This document shows positions 54,438-63,351 of a DNA stretch of 64,000 nucleotides, one piece after another (within the stretch, counting starts at the first letter, position 1; each line of letters opens with the position of its first letter). The notes below the pieces were generated by a model. It did not search any database, was not told the DNA's origin, and worked only from the letters and a program-made list of their open reading frames with translations. The DNA is taken from positions 310,001 through 374,000 of the forward strand of contig NZ_LT593974.1 in the NCBI RefSeq assembly GCF_900086985.1, in the 5' to 3' direction. Made by a program: the position numbers and the translations under genes. Source of the stretch: Halomonas sp. HL-93 (GTDB lineage Bacteria > Pseudomonadota > Gammaproteobacteria > Pseudomonadales > Halomonadaceae).

Positions 54438-55292
54438 ATGCGCGCGATATTTCTGGTGGATAACGGCTCGCTACGAGCGCAGGCGACGCTGAACTTACGT
54501 CGCGTGGCGGCTTCGCTTAGCGAGCTTATTGGCGAAACCGTGCAGGCGGCATCGCTGCTGCACTCCAACAAGATTCCAGCGGACGAGATCGATGGTATCC
54601 CTGCTACAACGCTTGGCCCCGCCGCTGAGCGCAGTGCCGAGCAGGGGGCAACGGAGATTATCGTACTGCCGTTCTTTTTCGGCCCTAGCAAAGCCCTCAC
54701 CGGCTACCTGCCTGAACGCATGGCCACGCTTCAAGAACGCTTTCCCCATGTAAAAGTGCGTGTCGCCCAGCCCTTGGTGGATGAGTTCGGTGGTAATGAC
54801 CTGCGTTTAGCCCATCTGCTGGCCGATAACGTGCGCGACCATCTTCGGCCGGACACCAAGCCTCACGTGGCGCTGGTGGATCACGGCAGCCCGATTCCCG
54901 AAGTCACTGCCGTACGAAACCGCCTGGCGGGGCAACTTAGCGTGCTGCTTGGCGATGACGCCGCCTGTGTTGCCGCTGCCTCCATGGAGCGCCGCGAGGG
55001 CGATGAGTACCGCTTTAATGAACCACTGCTGGAAAACTTGCTGGCGCTACCCGAGTTCAGCTCAGGCCCGGTTATCTTGGCGATGCTGTTTCTTTCGCCG
55101 GGGCGCCACGCCGGGGAGGGCGGTGATATTGCGGAAATATGCGCCGCCGCTGAACAGCAGCATCCAGGCCTTTCCGTTACCACCACCAAGCTGGTGGGGG
55201 AGCACCAAGGAATCGTCGATATTTTGCACTCTCGGTTGCGCCAAGCGCTTGATGATGAACGCTTTCTACTCGATATCCCGGCCATCGCTTGA
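54438..55292 (+). CDS. CbiX/SirB-like protein (double chelatase-type domain)
   Basis: A 284-aa protein that looks like two sirohydrochlorin-chelatase-type domains: the first begins RAIFLVDNGSLRAQATLNLR with EIIVLPFFFGPSKALTGYLP, and the second begins HVALVDHGSPIPEVTAVRNR with PVILAMLFLSPGRHAGEGGD. In true CbiX/SirB enzymes His residues at these sites bind Co or Fe; here the first DHGS-like site reads DNGS (His missing), while the second keeps DHGS and a later GRHAG. Metal insertion is therefore uncertain. ATG 54438 has GGAGG 7 nt ahead and is preferred to ATG 54372. It is 96 bp before the ABC-F gene. Confidence 0.78.
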   Translation: MRAIFLVDNGSLRAQATLNLRRVAASLSELIGETVQAASLLHSNKIPADEIDGIPATTLGPAAERSAEQGATEIIVLPFFFGPSKALTGYLPERMATLQERFPHVKVRVAQPLVDEFGGNDLRLAHLLADNVRDHLRPDTKPHVALVDHGSPIPEVTAVRNRLAGQLSVLLGDDAACVAAASMERREGDEYRFNEPLLENLLALPEFSSGPVILAMLFLSPGRHAGEGGDIAEICAAAEQQHPGLSVTTTKLVGEHQGIVDILHSRLRQALDDERFLLDIPAIA

Positions 55293-55388
55293 TATGACTA
55301 AAGTCTGATGGGTGAATACCCGTCCAATAGCGCGTAGAATCGCGAGCCTTTCTATTACTGTCAATGACACGCTAACCGGGCTCCTTTT

Positions 55389-56975
55389 GTGATCGCAACC
55401 GCCAATATCACCATGCAGTTTGGGGCTAAGCCCCTGTTTGAAAATGTCTCCGTGAAATTCAATAACGGCAACCGTTACGGCCTGATCGGTGCGAACGGCT
55501 GCGGCAAATCCACCTTTATGAAAATTCTCGGTGGTGATTTGGAGCCCTCTTCCGGCCAGGTGATGCTGGATAGCAGTACACGGTTGGGTAAGCTGCGTCA
55601 GGATCAGTTTGCGTTTGAGAATGAGCGGGTGATCGATACCGTGATCATGGGCAATGTCGAGCTGTGGTCGGTCGCGGCCGAGCGCGAGCGTATCTACTCC
55701 CTGGCAGAGATGAGCGAAGAGGACGGCATGGCCGTCGCCGACCTGGAAGTCCGCTTTGCCGAGTTGGATGGCTACACCGCCGAAGCCCGTGCGGGGGAGC
55801 TGCTGCTAGGCTTGGGTATTCCCATTGAGCAACACACCGGACCAATGAGTGAGGTATCACCCGGCTGGAAGCTGCGCGTGCTGCTCGCTCAGGCGCTGTT
55901 TTCAGATCCGGATGTCCTGCTGCTCGACGAGCCTACCAACCATCTGGATATCAACACTATCCGCTGGTTGGAAGATATTCTTAAAGCGCGCAGCAGCACC
56001 ATGGTGATCATCTCCCACGATCGCCACTTCCTGAACAGCGTCTGCACCCATATGGCGGATCTGGATTACGGCGAAATTACCCTGTTCCCGGGTAACTACG
56101 ATGATTACATGACGGCCGCCACCGCGGTTCGTGAGCGTCAGCACTCGGATAACGCCAAGAAAAAAGCCCAGATTGCCGAACTGCAGCAGTTCGTGAGCCG
56201 CTTCTCGGCCAACGCCTCGAAGGCCAAGCAGGCTACCTCACGGGCGCGTCAAATCGACAAAATCAAGCTGGAAGATATCAAGCCGTCCAGTCGGGTTAGT
56301 CCGTTTATCCGCTTCGACCAGAACAAAAAGATTCACCGTAACGCGGTGAATGTGGACGGCATTACCAAGGGCTATGACGGCCCGCCGTTGTTCGAACGTC
56401 TCTCCATGACCGTAGAAGCCGGTGAGCGGATTGCCATTATCGGCCCCAACGGCATTGGTAAAACCACGCTGCTGAAAACCCTGGCGGGCGAGTTACGCCC
56501 GGATGCTGGCGAAGTGAAGTGGACGGAAGCCGCTGAGGTGGGTGTGTTTGCTCAGGATCACTCCGACGATTTCGCCGTAGATGCCACCCTGTTTGAGTGG
56601 ATGGGCCAGTGGACACAAGGCGGTGAGCAGGTGGTGCGCGGTGCGCTCGGGCGAATGTTGTTTTCCAGCGATGACATCGATAAATCGGTCAAGGTGATTT
56701 CCGGTGGCGAGCAGGGGCGCATGCTGTTCGGTAAGTTAATCCTTACTCAGCCTAATGTGCTGCTGATGGATGAACCCACCAACCACCTGGATATGGAGTC
56801 CATCGAAGCCCTGAACCTAGCCCTTGAAAACTACCCGGGTACGCTGCTGTTTGTCAGCCATGACCGTGAGTTCGTCTCTTCGTTGGCCACGCGCATTATT
56901 GATATGCAGCCGGAAGGCATCGTCGACTTCAGCGGCAGCTACGACGATTATCTGCGCAGCCAGGGCGTTGCCTAA
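55389..56975 (+). CDS. ybiT: ABC-F ATPase YbiT
   Basis: Soluble ribosome-associated ABC-F protein of 528 aa, nearly the same length as E. coli YbiT (530) and alike throughout. Both ATPase sites are complete: GANGCGKST with [17 protein letters not shown] and [11 protein letters not shown], then [12 protein letters not shown] with [15 protein letters not shown] and [16 protein letters not shown]. The linker between them has [20 protein letters not shown] and [19 protein letters not shown] proteins act on the ribosomal E site to relieve stalling. The start is GTG 55389, chosen by family N-terminus ([12 protein letters not shown]); no good Shine-Dalgarno is visible, which is unusual for this region. 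Confidence 0.93.
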   Translation: MIATANITMQFGAKPLFENVSVKFNNGNRYGLIGANGCGKSTFMKILGGDLEPSSGQVMLDSSTRLGKLRQDQFAFENERVIDTVIMGNVELWSVAAERERIYSLAEMSEEDGMAVADLEVRFAELDGYTAEARAGELLLGLGIPIEQHTGPMSEVSPGWKLRVLLAQALFSDPDVLLLDEPTNHLDINTIRWLEDILKARSSTMVIISHDRHFLNSVCTHMADLDYGEITLFPGNYDDYMTAATAVRERQHSDNAKKKAQIAELQQFVSRFSANASKAKQATSRARQIDKIKLEDIKPSSRVSPFIRFDQNKKIHRNAVNVDGITKGYDGPPLFERLSMTVEAGERIAIIGPNGIGKTTLLKTLAGELRPDAGEVKWTEAAEVGVFAQDHSDDFAVDATLFEWMGQWTQGGEQVVRGALGRMLFSSDDIDKSVKVISGGEQGRMLFGKLILTQPNVLLMDEPTNHLDMESIEALNLALENYPGTLLFVSHDREFVSSLATRIIDMQPEGIVDFSGSYDDYLRSQGVA

Positions 56976-56990
56976 TCCGCTCAGCCGTTG

Positions 56991-57593
56991 TTAGCCAATA
57001 ATGCGCTCAAAGGTGATGTCGGTGGCAGGCTCGCGATCGGCATCCAGCATATCGCCGGTAAACAAGGTCTGCATCTCTTTGGCCAGCGCCACATAGACGT
57101 GCATCTGCTGATTGCGGCGTTTACGCAGCGGTGGCTTCACCAATAGGCTGATGCCCTTGATGGGATCGTGAGTTTCATCGCGCAGCAGGTCGGGCATTTC
57201 ACCAGGTGGAAACGCGTTGGCGATGGTAACCGGGTTAGAGGGCTGTTCACCGGCAATGTGGAAGACTTTCTTGATCGGGTCGAAGGTGGCGTTCTTTTCA
57301 CGCAGCCAAGCGGCAAGACGCTGGTCGGTTTGTTCGTCAGGGTGGGAAAAAATCACGAACAGGGAGTGCTGGGTCACTTTGCTGGTGCGCTTGGCAGAGG
57401 CGGTGGAAGGTGGTTCTGCAGCGGGGGGCGGAGAGGTGGCCGTTGTACTGGCGCGTTCCATTGTCGGCTCGGCGGCGTCTGCCGGTCGTTGACGACGCTG
57501 TCGCCGCATCACATAAATGAACAGCGCCAAGGCGATTAGCGCTAATACGATAGAGCCGAATGCCAATAAGGTGACTAACGGTGTTGTCTCCAT
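56991..57593 (-). CDS. Membrane-anchored ZipA-like protein
   Basis: A 200-aa protein with one N-terminal membrane segment (LLAFGSIVLALIALALFIYV), a basic stretch (RRQRRQR), a Pro/Ala/Thr-rich linker and a C-terminal domain of about 125 residues. The domain follows the ZipA FtsZ-binding pattern: KKVFHIAGEQPSNPVTIANA, FPPGEMPDLLRDETHDPI, KGISLLVKPP and a closing MLDADREPATD, comparable with ZipA's strand order. It is shorter than a full ZipA and not beside ligA, so it may be a second, specialised copy. It might recruit or modulate FtsZ; that is inference. ATG 57593 has AAGGA about 11 nt ahead. Confidence 0.6.
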   Translation of the reverse strand: METTPLVTLLAFGSIVLALIALALFIYVMRRQRRQRPADAAEPTMERASTTATSPPPAAEPPSTASAKRTSKVTQHSLFVIFSHPDEQTDQRLAAWLREKNATFDPIKKVFHIAGEQPSNPVTIANAFPPGEMPDLLRDETHDPIKGISLLVKPPLRKRRNQQMHVYVALAKEMQTLFTGDMLDADREPATDITFERIIG

Positions 57594-57631
57594 TGTGTTG
57601 TTATCCTTCGTCTTGTCGCGCCAATCGCGCG

Positions 57632-58093
57632 TTAATTCTGCCGCCAAATGGAGGCATTAAGCACTAGCGCAAGGGCCACCCAAAGCGCGTAGGGCACCAT
57701 TAACCACGCCGCCAAGCTGCTCACTTTAGCAAACACAATAACCGCCAGCACAATCAATATCAGTAGCAATACAATGTCGCCAAGCGCTGCAGCGATTTGT
57801 TTGCGACCAAAAAACAGCCACGACCAAGCGGCGTTAGCCAGCAACTGAAGAGCGTAAATAGTTAGGCTGGCAGTACGCCAAGCCGAGTCGTCTGCCATGT
57901 AGATTCGCCATGCGGCAATCGCCATCAAAAGGTAAAGGATGCCCCAGGCGATGGGGAAGGCGGTATCGGGCGGTGTCCAGGTGGGTTTGTTGAGCTCGCG
58001 ATACCAGCCATCGGGCCTAAAGCGTGCCCCGGTAGTGGCGGCAAGGCCAACCAGCGCCACCGATACCAGCAAAGCCAACAGCGAATCGAGCAT
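57632..58093 (-). CDS. tspO: TspO/MBR-family membrane protein
   Basis: Tryptophan-rich sensory protein of 153 aa with five hydrophobic segments. Hallmarks are WYRELNKPTWTPPDTAFPIAW near residue 30, LQLLANAAWSWLFFG near 82, and the C-terminal PYALWVALALVLNASIW. TspO proteins bind porphyrins and other tetrapyrroles and are linked to oxidative stress and tetrapyrrole control. AGGTG lies 5 nt before the ATG. It precedes the ZipA-like gene by 38 bp on the same strand, so they may share a transcript. The family is certain; its ligand here is not. Confidence 0.92.
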   Translation of the reverse strand: MLDSLLALLVSVALVGLAATTGARFRPDGWYRELNKPTWTPPDTAFPIAWGILYLLMAIAAWRIYMADDSAWRTASLTIYALQLLANAAWSWLFFGRKQIAAALGDIVLLLILIVLAVIVFAKVSSLAAWLMVPYALWVALALVLNASIWRQN

Positions 58094-58209
58094 TCATCAC
58101 CTGTCTGTTCAAACGAAATAATCAATAGCTTAGCAGCGATTGTTGGCGAGGCATATATACCAGCCCAGTTTGAAGTATGAGTTGTTGAGCAGCATTAATT
58201 GAGTTTACC

Positions 58210-59121
58210 GTGTTCACAAGCCAGTATCGTTTTATAAAACAACCTGACGAAGCCCTTATCATGAAATACTGCTCATCAGCTGATGATATCGACAGTGCCT
58301 TTCTTGCTAACACAGGCAGTGCTGCTTGGCACCGGCACCTGGCAAGTTTGGTGCGTACAGCAGGGCAGCGCGATTTCCCAGCGCGGTTAGAGCAAGTACT
58401 TAGAGCGGTAACTGGGTTCGACACGATTCTGGTCACTACCTACAAAGGGCGTCACAGGCCGCTTCTGATTCATGATGATTACCCATCAGAAAATCGCCCC
58501 CAAGCGATAGATCGCTACCTCAGCGGGGCGTATTTATTGGATCCTTTCTTTACCGCTATAAGTGGTGGCCTGGATAGCGGTGTGCACCGATTGCGGGAGC
58601 TAGCCCCTGATCGTTTTGAGTCCAGTGACTACTATGCCCACTATTATCGCGGGTTAGGGTTGGCGGATGAGGTGGGCCTCTTCGCACGTGTGGGGGATGA
58701 TGTCTTGATGGTGGTATCGCTGGGCTTTCAGACAGGAGCGCCCTTGAAGAGACGTGCGTTGCAGGTACTGAAGAATGTGGAGCCGATGATCGAAACGTTG
58801 TTAATGGAGTATTGGAAGTGGCAGGGCGTCCATTTCCAGTCGACATTGGAAAAGTATGCTCCGGTGGAAGCAGCCTTCGCAAGCTTTGGTCGTGAGGTTT
58901 TAACGGCACGTGAACAAGAGATCGTTCGTCTGTTACTCGCTGGTCACTCTACCAAATCGGCGGCCCGGGAGCTGGATATCAGCGATGGTACTGTGAAGGT
59001 ACACCGCAAACATATTTATCAGCGCCTGGATGTCTCCAGTCAATCCCAGTTGTTTCAGCTCTTTCTTGATCATATTTCCCTCGTCTCGCTGCAAATTAAT
59101 GCGAGAAGCGACAGAAACTGA
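58210..59121 (+). CDS. LuxR-family transcriptional regulator
   Basis: A 303-aa regulator with a LuxR-type HTH at the C-terminus: LTAREQEIVRLLLAGHSTKS, then ARELDISDGTVKVHRKHIYQ, at about residues 235-280. The N-terminal 200 residues lack a receiver Asp or a Walker motif and do not show the autoinducer-site pattern, so the signal is probably a small molecule bound in an unrecognised domain. The start is unsure: GTG 58210 or ATG 58261; neither has a strong ribosome-binding site. The nearby palindromes at 59269 and 63262 are candidate binding sites, which would make it the local regulator of the genes to its right. Confidence 0.82.
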   Translation: MFTSQYRFIKQPDEALIMKYCSSADDIDSAFLANTGSAAWHRHLASLVRTAGQRDFPARLEQVLRAVTGFDTILVTTYKGRHRPLLIHDDYPSENRPQAIDRYLSGAYLLDPFFTAISGGLDSGVHRLRELAPDRFESSDYYAHYYRGLGLADEVGLFARVGDDVLMVVSLGFQTGAPLKRRALQVLKNVEPMIETLLMEYWKWQGVHFQSTLEKYAPVEAAFASFGREVLTAREQEIVRLLLAGHSTKSAARELDISDGTVKVHRKHIYQRLDVSSQSQLFQLFLDHISLVSLQINARSDRN

Positions 59122-59268
59122 GTATGTCGAACGGCATATGAGGAGACTGTTTGTGTGGCCAAAACCGATTAATGGCTGCCCCCATCTACCCGGCAACTGA
59201 AGAAACGTTTTCTGCGCCTCCTGATCGCTGCAATTGTTTGATGTCACGGCTGAGTGTTCAGTTTACGT

Positions 59269-59286
59269 ATACCCCAATGAGGGTAT
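59269..59286. promoter_or_regulatory. Palindromic operator candidate, copy 1
   Basis: ATACCCCAATGAGGGTAT is a 6+6 palindrome (ATACCC and GGGTAT) with a 6-bp centre, in the 274-bp spacer between the LuxR gene and the Bug-type receptor gene, 109 bp before the latter's start. It matches the second copy at 63262-63279 in 16 of 18 positions. LuxR-type HTH dimers bind sites of this size. Confidence 0.72.
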
Positions 59287-59395
59287 TTTTTTTAATTTCT
59301 TATGTTGCTAGTTTTCTTATTAAATAACGATAACGATTTTCTAAAGTGTAACGGCGTCAGCACACAATAACTAACTAATTAATAAGGTGATGACC

Positions 59396-60370
59396 ATGTT
59401 GGATAAAAAAGTAACGCGCTTTATCTCTGCTATCGTAATCGCTTCGAGCACAGTGGCATTAAACGCTTCAGCGTCAGATTATCCTCAACAAGATATCCGT
59501 ATGGTGATCCCCTATGGCCCTGGAGGGGCAACCGACGCCATATTTCGTTTAGTCTCGAAAGAAGCAGAAAAGCATTTAGGCGTGTCGGTGATACCTGTCA
59601 ATATGGCAGGCGCTGGGGCAACGACCGGTTCACGTCATGTCAAAGAAGCGCAGCCGGATGGCTATACGCTTCTGGGGAGTCACGATACGATCGCGCTTTC
59701 ACGCCTCGCAGGCACAGTCGATTACTCTTACGATGCATTCGAGCCCGTGGCATTACTGACCCAAACAATTGTCATTCCGATGACATATGCCGACCATCCT
59801 GTGGACGATATGGCTGAAATGGCCAGCTATATCTCAGAGCATCCGGGTGAGGTCACCTTTGGAATGACACCCTCTTCAGTGGATCACTTCTATTGGGTGC
59901 AGCTTTTTGATGCGATTGGCGTCAACCCAGAAGATGTGCGATTTGTTGCGTATCAGGATACAAACGAGCAGATTGCGGCGTTAATGGCGCAAGAAATAGA
60001 TTTCGTTAACGCTGACATGCCTTCAAGCCGTGCCTTTTTTGAGAGTGGTAAATTTCGACCTTTAGGCGTGTCTCATGAGGAACGCCTTCAAGGGTTAGAG
60101 GATGTGGCGACCTTAAGAGAGCAGCAGGTGGACTTGGTCAGTGCTACCAATCGAGGCATTTTCGCTCCTAAAGGTACTCCCACGCATATTTTAGAGGCTT
60201 TGGCAGATGCTTATTCTAAAGCGCTTGAAAATGAAAAAATTAGAAATCGAATAGAGAATGAGTTTGGCTCGGTCGTTCATTTTTTGCCAACCGATGAATA
60301 CCAGCACTTCTTAGATGAAAATGAAGCTGCGTTAACGCAGGCTGCAGAAAGTATCGATTTCAATAACTAA
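59396..60370 (+). CDS. Bug/TctC-family periplasmic substrate-binding protein
   Basis: Receptor of the tripartite tricarboxylate transport family, 324 aa. The Sec signal peptide is FISAIVIASSTVALNASAS. The mature part has IRMVIPYGPGGATDAIFRLV (the family's PGG-TD ligand loop), VINMAGAGATTGSRHV-like second loop (read here as PVNMAGAGATTG), and NADMPSSRAFFESGKFRPLG. ATG 59396 is preferred because AAGGTG is 8 nt ahead; ATG 59390 is too close. No TctA/TctB membrane genes are in the window. Such orphan receptors often deliver carboxylates or signal their presence. It is read from a spacer holding a LuxR-site candidate. Confidence 0.87.
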   Translation: MLDKKVTRFISAIVIASSTVALNASASDYPQQDIRMVIPYGPGGATDAIFRLVSKEAEKHLGVSVIPVNMAGAGATTGSRHVKEAQPDGYTLLGSHDTIALSRLAGTVDYSYDAFEPVALLTQTIVIPMTYADHPVDDMAEMASYISEHPGEVTFGMTPSSVDHFYWVQLFDAIGVNPEDVRFVAYQDTNEQIAALMAQEIDFVNADMPSSRAFFESGKFRPLGVSHEERLQGLEDVATLREQQVDLVSATNRGIFAPKGTPTHILEALADAYSKALENEKIRNRIENEFGSVVHFLPTDEYQHFLDENEAALTQAAESIDFNN

Positions 60371-60385
60371 GCGCTAAGTATCAAT

Positions 60386-60425
60386 ATCGCCCTGTATGGC
60401 TTTTTAAATCAGCCTACAGGGCGAT
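60386..60425. terminator. Hairpin after the Bug-type receptor gene
   Basis: An 11-bp perfect stem, ATCGCCCTGTA at 60386-60396 and TACAGGGCGAT at 60415-60425, can be extended by GGC/GCC near the loop. It lies between the receptor gene and the convergent aldehyde dehydrogenase gene. The T tract is weak on both sides, but position and stem fit a bidirectional terminator. Confidence 0.7.
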
Positions 60426-60450
60426 TGTATTTATCCGCAGTCGTTTTAGA

Positions 60451-61950
60451 TCAAGCGTTGATGGACATCCAGATAGTCTTGATGTTCATATATTCGTCAA
60501 TGGAGTGCAGTGATTTATCCCGCCCATTTCCAGACTGCTTCACCCCACCGAACGGTACGGTCATATCCGGGCCTGCCCAGTTATTAACGTAGACTTGCCC
60601 AGACTGCAACTTGCGTGAAACACGCATGATGCGATCAATATCCTGGCTCCAGACGGCGGCAGCCAAGCCGTATTCGCTGTCGTTGGCAAGGGCCAATGCC
60701 TCTTCTTCGGTATCGAAGCCAAAAACCGACAGCACTGGCCCGAAGATCTCCTCGCGACCTATGGTCATGGCCGGGGTGACATCGTCAAATACGGTGGGAG
60801 GAATAAAGAGCCCGGCGCTATCTAATGGCTGTCCGCCGGTACGCAGCGTGGCACCCTCTTCTTGCCCCTGGCGGATATAATCAAGCACTCGCTGGTATTG
60901 AGTGTCATCTACCATCGCCCCCATAAAGCTTTGCGGGTCGAGTGGGTCGCCTGGTTGCATGGCAGCTGCAGCGCCCACCACCTTCTCAACGAAGGCATCG
61001 CGAATGCGGTTTTCCACCAACAGCCGTGAGCCAGCGATACAGACTTCACCTTGGTTATGAAAAATCGCAGCGGCTGCGTGCTGGGCTGCGGCGTCTAGAT
61101 TGTTGCAGTCGGCAAAGATGATGTTGGGGCTTTTGCCGCCGCACTCCAGATAAACGCGTTTCAAATTGGACTGGCCCGCGTACTGCATGAGCTGTTTGCC
61201 CACTTGGGTGGAGCCGGTAAAGGCGAGGCAGTCGACCTCCATCGACAGGGCCAGCGCTTTACCTACGGTATGGCCATAGCCGGGGAGTACTTGGAATACC
61301 CCGGCGGGTAGGCCCGCTTGTTGGCTTAGTTGAGCAAGGCGTAGCGCCGATAATGGCGATTTTTCTGAGGGTTTGAGAATAACGCTGTTACCGGCCGCCA
61401 ATGCCGGTGCAATCTTCCAGGCGGTCATCATGAGCGGGAAGTTCCAGGGGACGATGGAGACCACCACCCCGAGCGGCTCGCGCACAATCAAGCCGAGGTG
61501 ATGGTCTCCCGTCGGAGCCACCTCACCGTAAAGCTTATCGATACTTTCGGCGGTATAGCGCAAGCAGCCGATGGCGCCGTCAATATCCCCCAGCGCACTG
61601 GTAATCGGTTTCCCCATATCCAGAGTGTCCAGCAGGGCAAGTTCGTGTCTATGGGCCTGCATTAACGCCGCTAGGTCAAGCAGCGTGGCTTTGCGCTGAC
61701 CTGGGGCGCGTCGCGACCACTCTCCCCGATCAAAGGCCTGCCGAGCTGCGCGGGTAGCGAGCTCGGCATCAGCGTCATCACAGCTGGCGACCCTGGCTAA
61801 CACCTCGCCGGTGGCTGGGTTCACCGTGGATAGGGTGGCGCCGCGCTGCGCATCGACAAAGGTGTCGTTGATATAGGCGCGGGTTTCAAAGGAGAGTGTG
61901 TCTGCCAGTGATTGCCACTCGGACTGGTTCGTTGGGACAGTTGTACTCAT
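60451..61950 (-). CDS. PuuC-like aldehyde dehydrogenase
   Basis: NAD(P)-dependent dehydrogenase of 499 aa, close in length and motifs to PuuC, which oxidises gamma-glutamyl-gamma-aminobutyraldehyde and other aldehydes. Seen: SIVPWNFPLMMTAWKIAPAL, the base Glu in VYLECGGKSPNIIFAD (ECGGKSP is typical of PuuC) and the nucleophile Cys in NQGEVCIAGSR. The C-terminus reads PFGGVKQSGNGRDKS. GAGGTT lies 6 nt ahead of the ATG, which overlaps the stop of the amidohydrolase gene as ATGA. The pair form an operon divergent from the aminotransferase gene, suggesting amide to amine to aldehyde to acid. Confidence 0.88.
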   Translation of the reverse strand: MSTTVPTNQSEWQSLADTLSFETRAYINDTFVDAQRGATLSTVNPATGEVLARVASCDDADAELATRAARQAFDRGEWSRRAPGQRKATLLDLAALMQAHRHELALLDTLDMGKPITSALGDIDGAIGCLRYTAESIDKLYGEVAPTGDHHLGLIVREPLGVVVSIVPWNFPLMMTAWKIAPALAAGNSVILKPSEKSPLSALRLAQLSQQAGLPAGVFQVLPGYGHTVGKALALSMEVDCLAFTGSTQVGKQLMQYAGQSNLKRVYLECGGKSPNIIFADCNNLDAAAQHAAAAIFHNQGEVCIAGSRLLVENRIRDAFVEKVVGAAAAMQPGDPLDPQSFMGAMVDDTQYQRVLDYIRQGQEEGATLRTGGQPLDSAGLFIPPTVFDDVTPAMTIGREEIFGPVLSVFGFDTEEEALALANDSEYGLAAAVWSQDIDRIMRVSRKLQSGQVYVNNWAGPDMTVPFGGVKQSGNGRDKSLHSIDEYMNIKTIWMSINA

Positions 61951-63194
61951 TGGGTAACCTCAAGGTCGTTAGCGTTATGCAGTAGCGCGTCGCAAAGCAC
62001 TTGGGTGCCAAGTGCACACTGCTCCGGCGTTGAGTACTCGGCTTCGTTATGGCTAATGCCATCGCGACAGGGAATAAAGATCATCGCGGTGGGTGCCACC
62101 CGTGCCACATACACCGCATCGTGGCCCGCACCACTGAGCATTCGGCGGTAAGCAATGCCGCGTGCCTTTGTGGCCTGTTCGATGGACGCAATACACTGCT
62201 CGTTAAAGGCCTCCACCGGGGAGTTCCAGAGGCGTTGCGGTGTTACTACGACACCAAAGGTCTCTACCAAGGCATCCAGCTCGCTATAGAAGCGGGCCTC
62301 CAGCGCGTCTAGCCGATCATCGTGCATATGACGAAGGTCGACAGTCATGGTGACCTGGGCAGGAATCACGTTGCGGGAAGGCGTATCGATCTCCAGGCAG
62401 CCAAAGGTCACCTTGCTGTCACCGCTGGTGTCGGTGGCGGCGATGGCGTATAGCCGATCAATGAGCCGGGCGGCAGCGGCCAGGGCGTCGTGACGATATG
62501 CCATGGGAGTGGTGCCCGCATGAGCAGCGTTGCCTTCAATCGTTAGGTCAAACCAGCGCATCCCTTGCACTCCGGTGACCACACCGATATCTAAGCCCTC
62601 CTCTTCAAGCACCGGCCCCTGTTCGATATGCAGTTCCAGAAAACTGGCTAACCGAGGCTCGCCAATAGGCAGGCTGCCCTTCATGCCTGTCTCATCAAGG
62701 GCCTGTCCAAAACTGATCCCTTGTTCGTCCTGGCGAGCGAGGGTCTCCTCCACAGTAAACACCCCCGCATAGGTGCCGGAAGCCACCATCGCGGGGGCAA
62801 AACGACTGCCTTCCTCGTTCGTCCAAACGATCAGTTCCAGAGGTCGTTCGGTAACGATTTGGTGATCGTGCAGGGTGCGAAACACTTCCAGACCTGCGAG
62901 AACCCCCAGTACGCCGTCGAAACGCCCCCCTTTCGGCTGGGTATCCAGGTGGCTGCCGACAGCGGCAGGCGCCAGATCGTCACGTGTGCCGGGGCGACGA
63001 AAAAAAAGATTACCCACTGCATCACTGCGAACGTGGCAGCCAATATCGGCGCACCACTCGATTAACTGCTGCCGACCGGCAGTATCTTCGGGTGTTAGTG
63101 CCAAGCGGTTGCTGCCGCCATTGGGGGTTGCGCCGATCTCTGCCATGGCCATTAAACTTGACCACAATCGCCGACCATCGATGGACACTTGCAT
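61947..63194 (-). CDS. M20-family amidohydrolase of the N-carbamoyl-amino-acid hydrolase type
   Basis: Metal-dependent amidase of 415 aa in the group of N-carbamoyl-L-amino acid hydrolase, beta-ureidopropionase and allantoate amidohydrolase. Metal ligands appear in VGSHLDTQPKGGRFDG, VWTNEEGSRFAPAM, ELHIEQGPVLEEE and MLSGAGHDAVYVA, with a late His in DGISHNEAEYS; GNAAHAGTTPM is the dimer-domain motif. AGGAG lies 7 nt before the ATG. It is first in an operon with the PuuC-like gene. With the divergent omega-aminotransferase it could release an amino acid, such as beta-alanine or an omega-amino acid, from a carbamoyl or acyl form. The substrate cannot be told from the sequence. Confidence 0.87.
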   Translation of the reverse strand: MQVSIDGRRLWSSLMAMAEIGATPNGGSNRLALTPEDTAGRQQLIEWCADIGCHVRSDAVGNLFFRRPGTRDDLAPAAVGSHLDTQPKGGRFDGVLGVLAGLEVFRTLHDHQIVTERPLELIVWTNEEGSRFAPAMVASGTYAGVFTVEETLARQDEQGISFGQALDETGMKGSLPIGEPRLASFLELHIEQGPVLEEEGLDIGVVTGVQGMRWFDLTIEGNAAHAGTTPMAYRHDALAAAARLIDRLYAIAATDTSGDSKVTFGCLEIDTPSRNVIPAQVTMTVDLRHMHDDRLDALEARFYSELDALVETFGVVVTPQRLWNSPVEAFNEQCIASIEQATKARGIAYRRMLSGAGHDAVYVARVAPTAMIFIPCRDGISHNEAEYSTPEQCALGTQVLCDALLHNANDLEVTQ

Positions 63195-63261
63195 GGCGTG
63201 TCTCCTGTTGTGTTTGTTGGGTTAAGGATATCCACCATAGGAGGCCTTCCGCGCAGCCGAT

Positions 63262-63279
63262 ATACCCCAATGGGGATAT
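63262..63279. promoter_or_regulatory. Palindromic operator candidate, copy 2
   Basis: ATACCCCAATGGGGATAT lies in the 157-bp spacer between the divergent amidohydrolase and aminotransferase genes. It agrees with copy 1 at 59269-59286 in 16 of 18 positions and is itself nearly symmetric. Placement at a divergent promoter and the repeat in the same locus support a shared operator for the LuxR-family protein encoded at 58210. Confidence 0.75.
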
Positions 63280-63351
63280 ATTCCCGACACTGTTTTCCCC
63301 GCTAGCCTGTGAAGCCACCTCTACAACGGCTTCCTAATAAGCGAGGGCATA

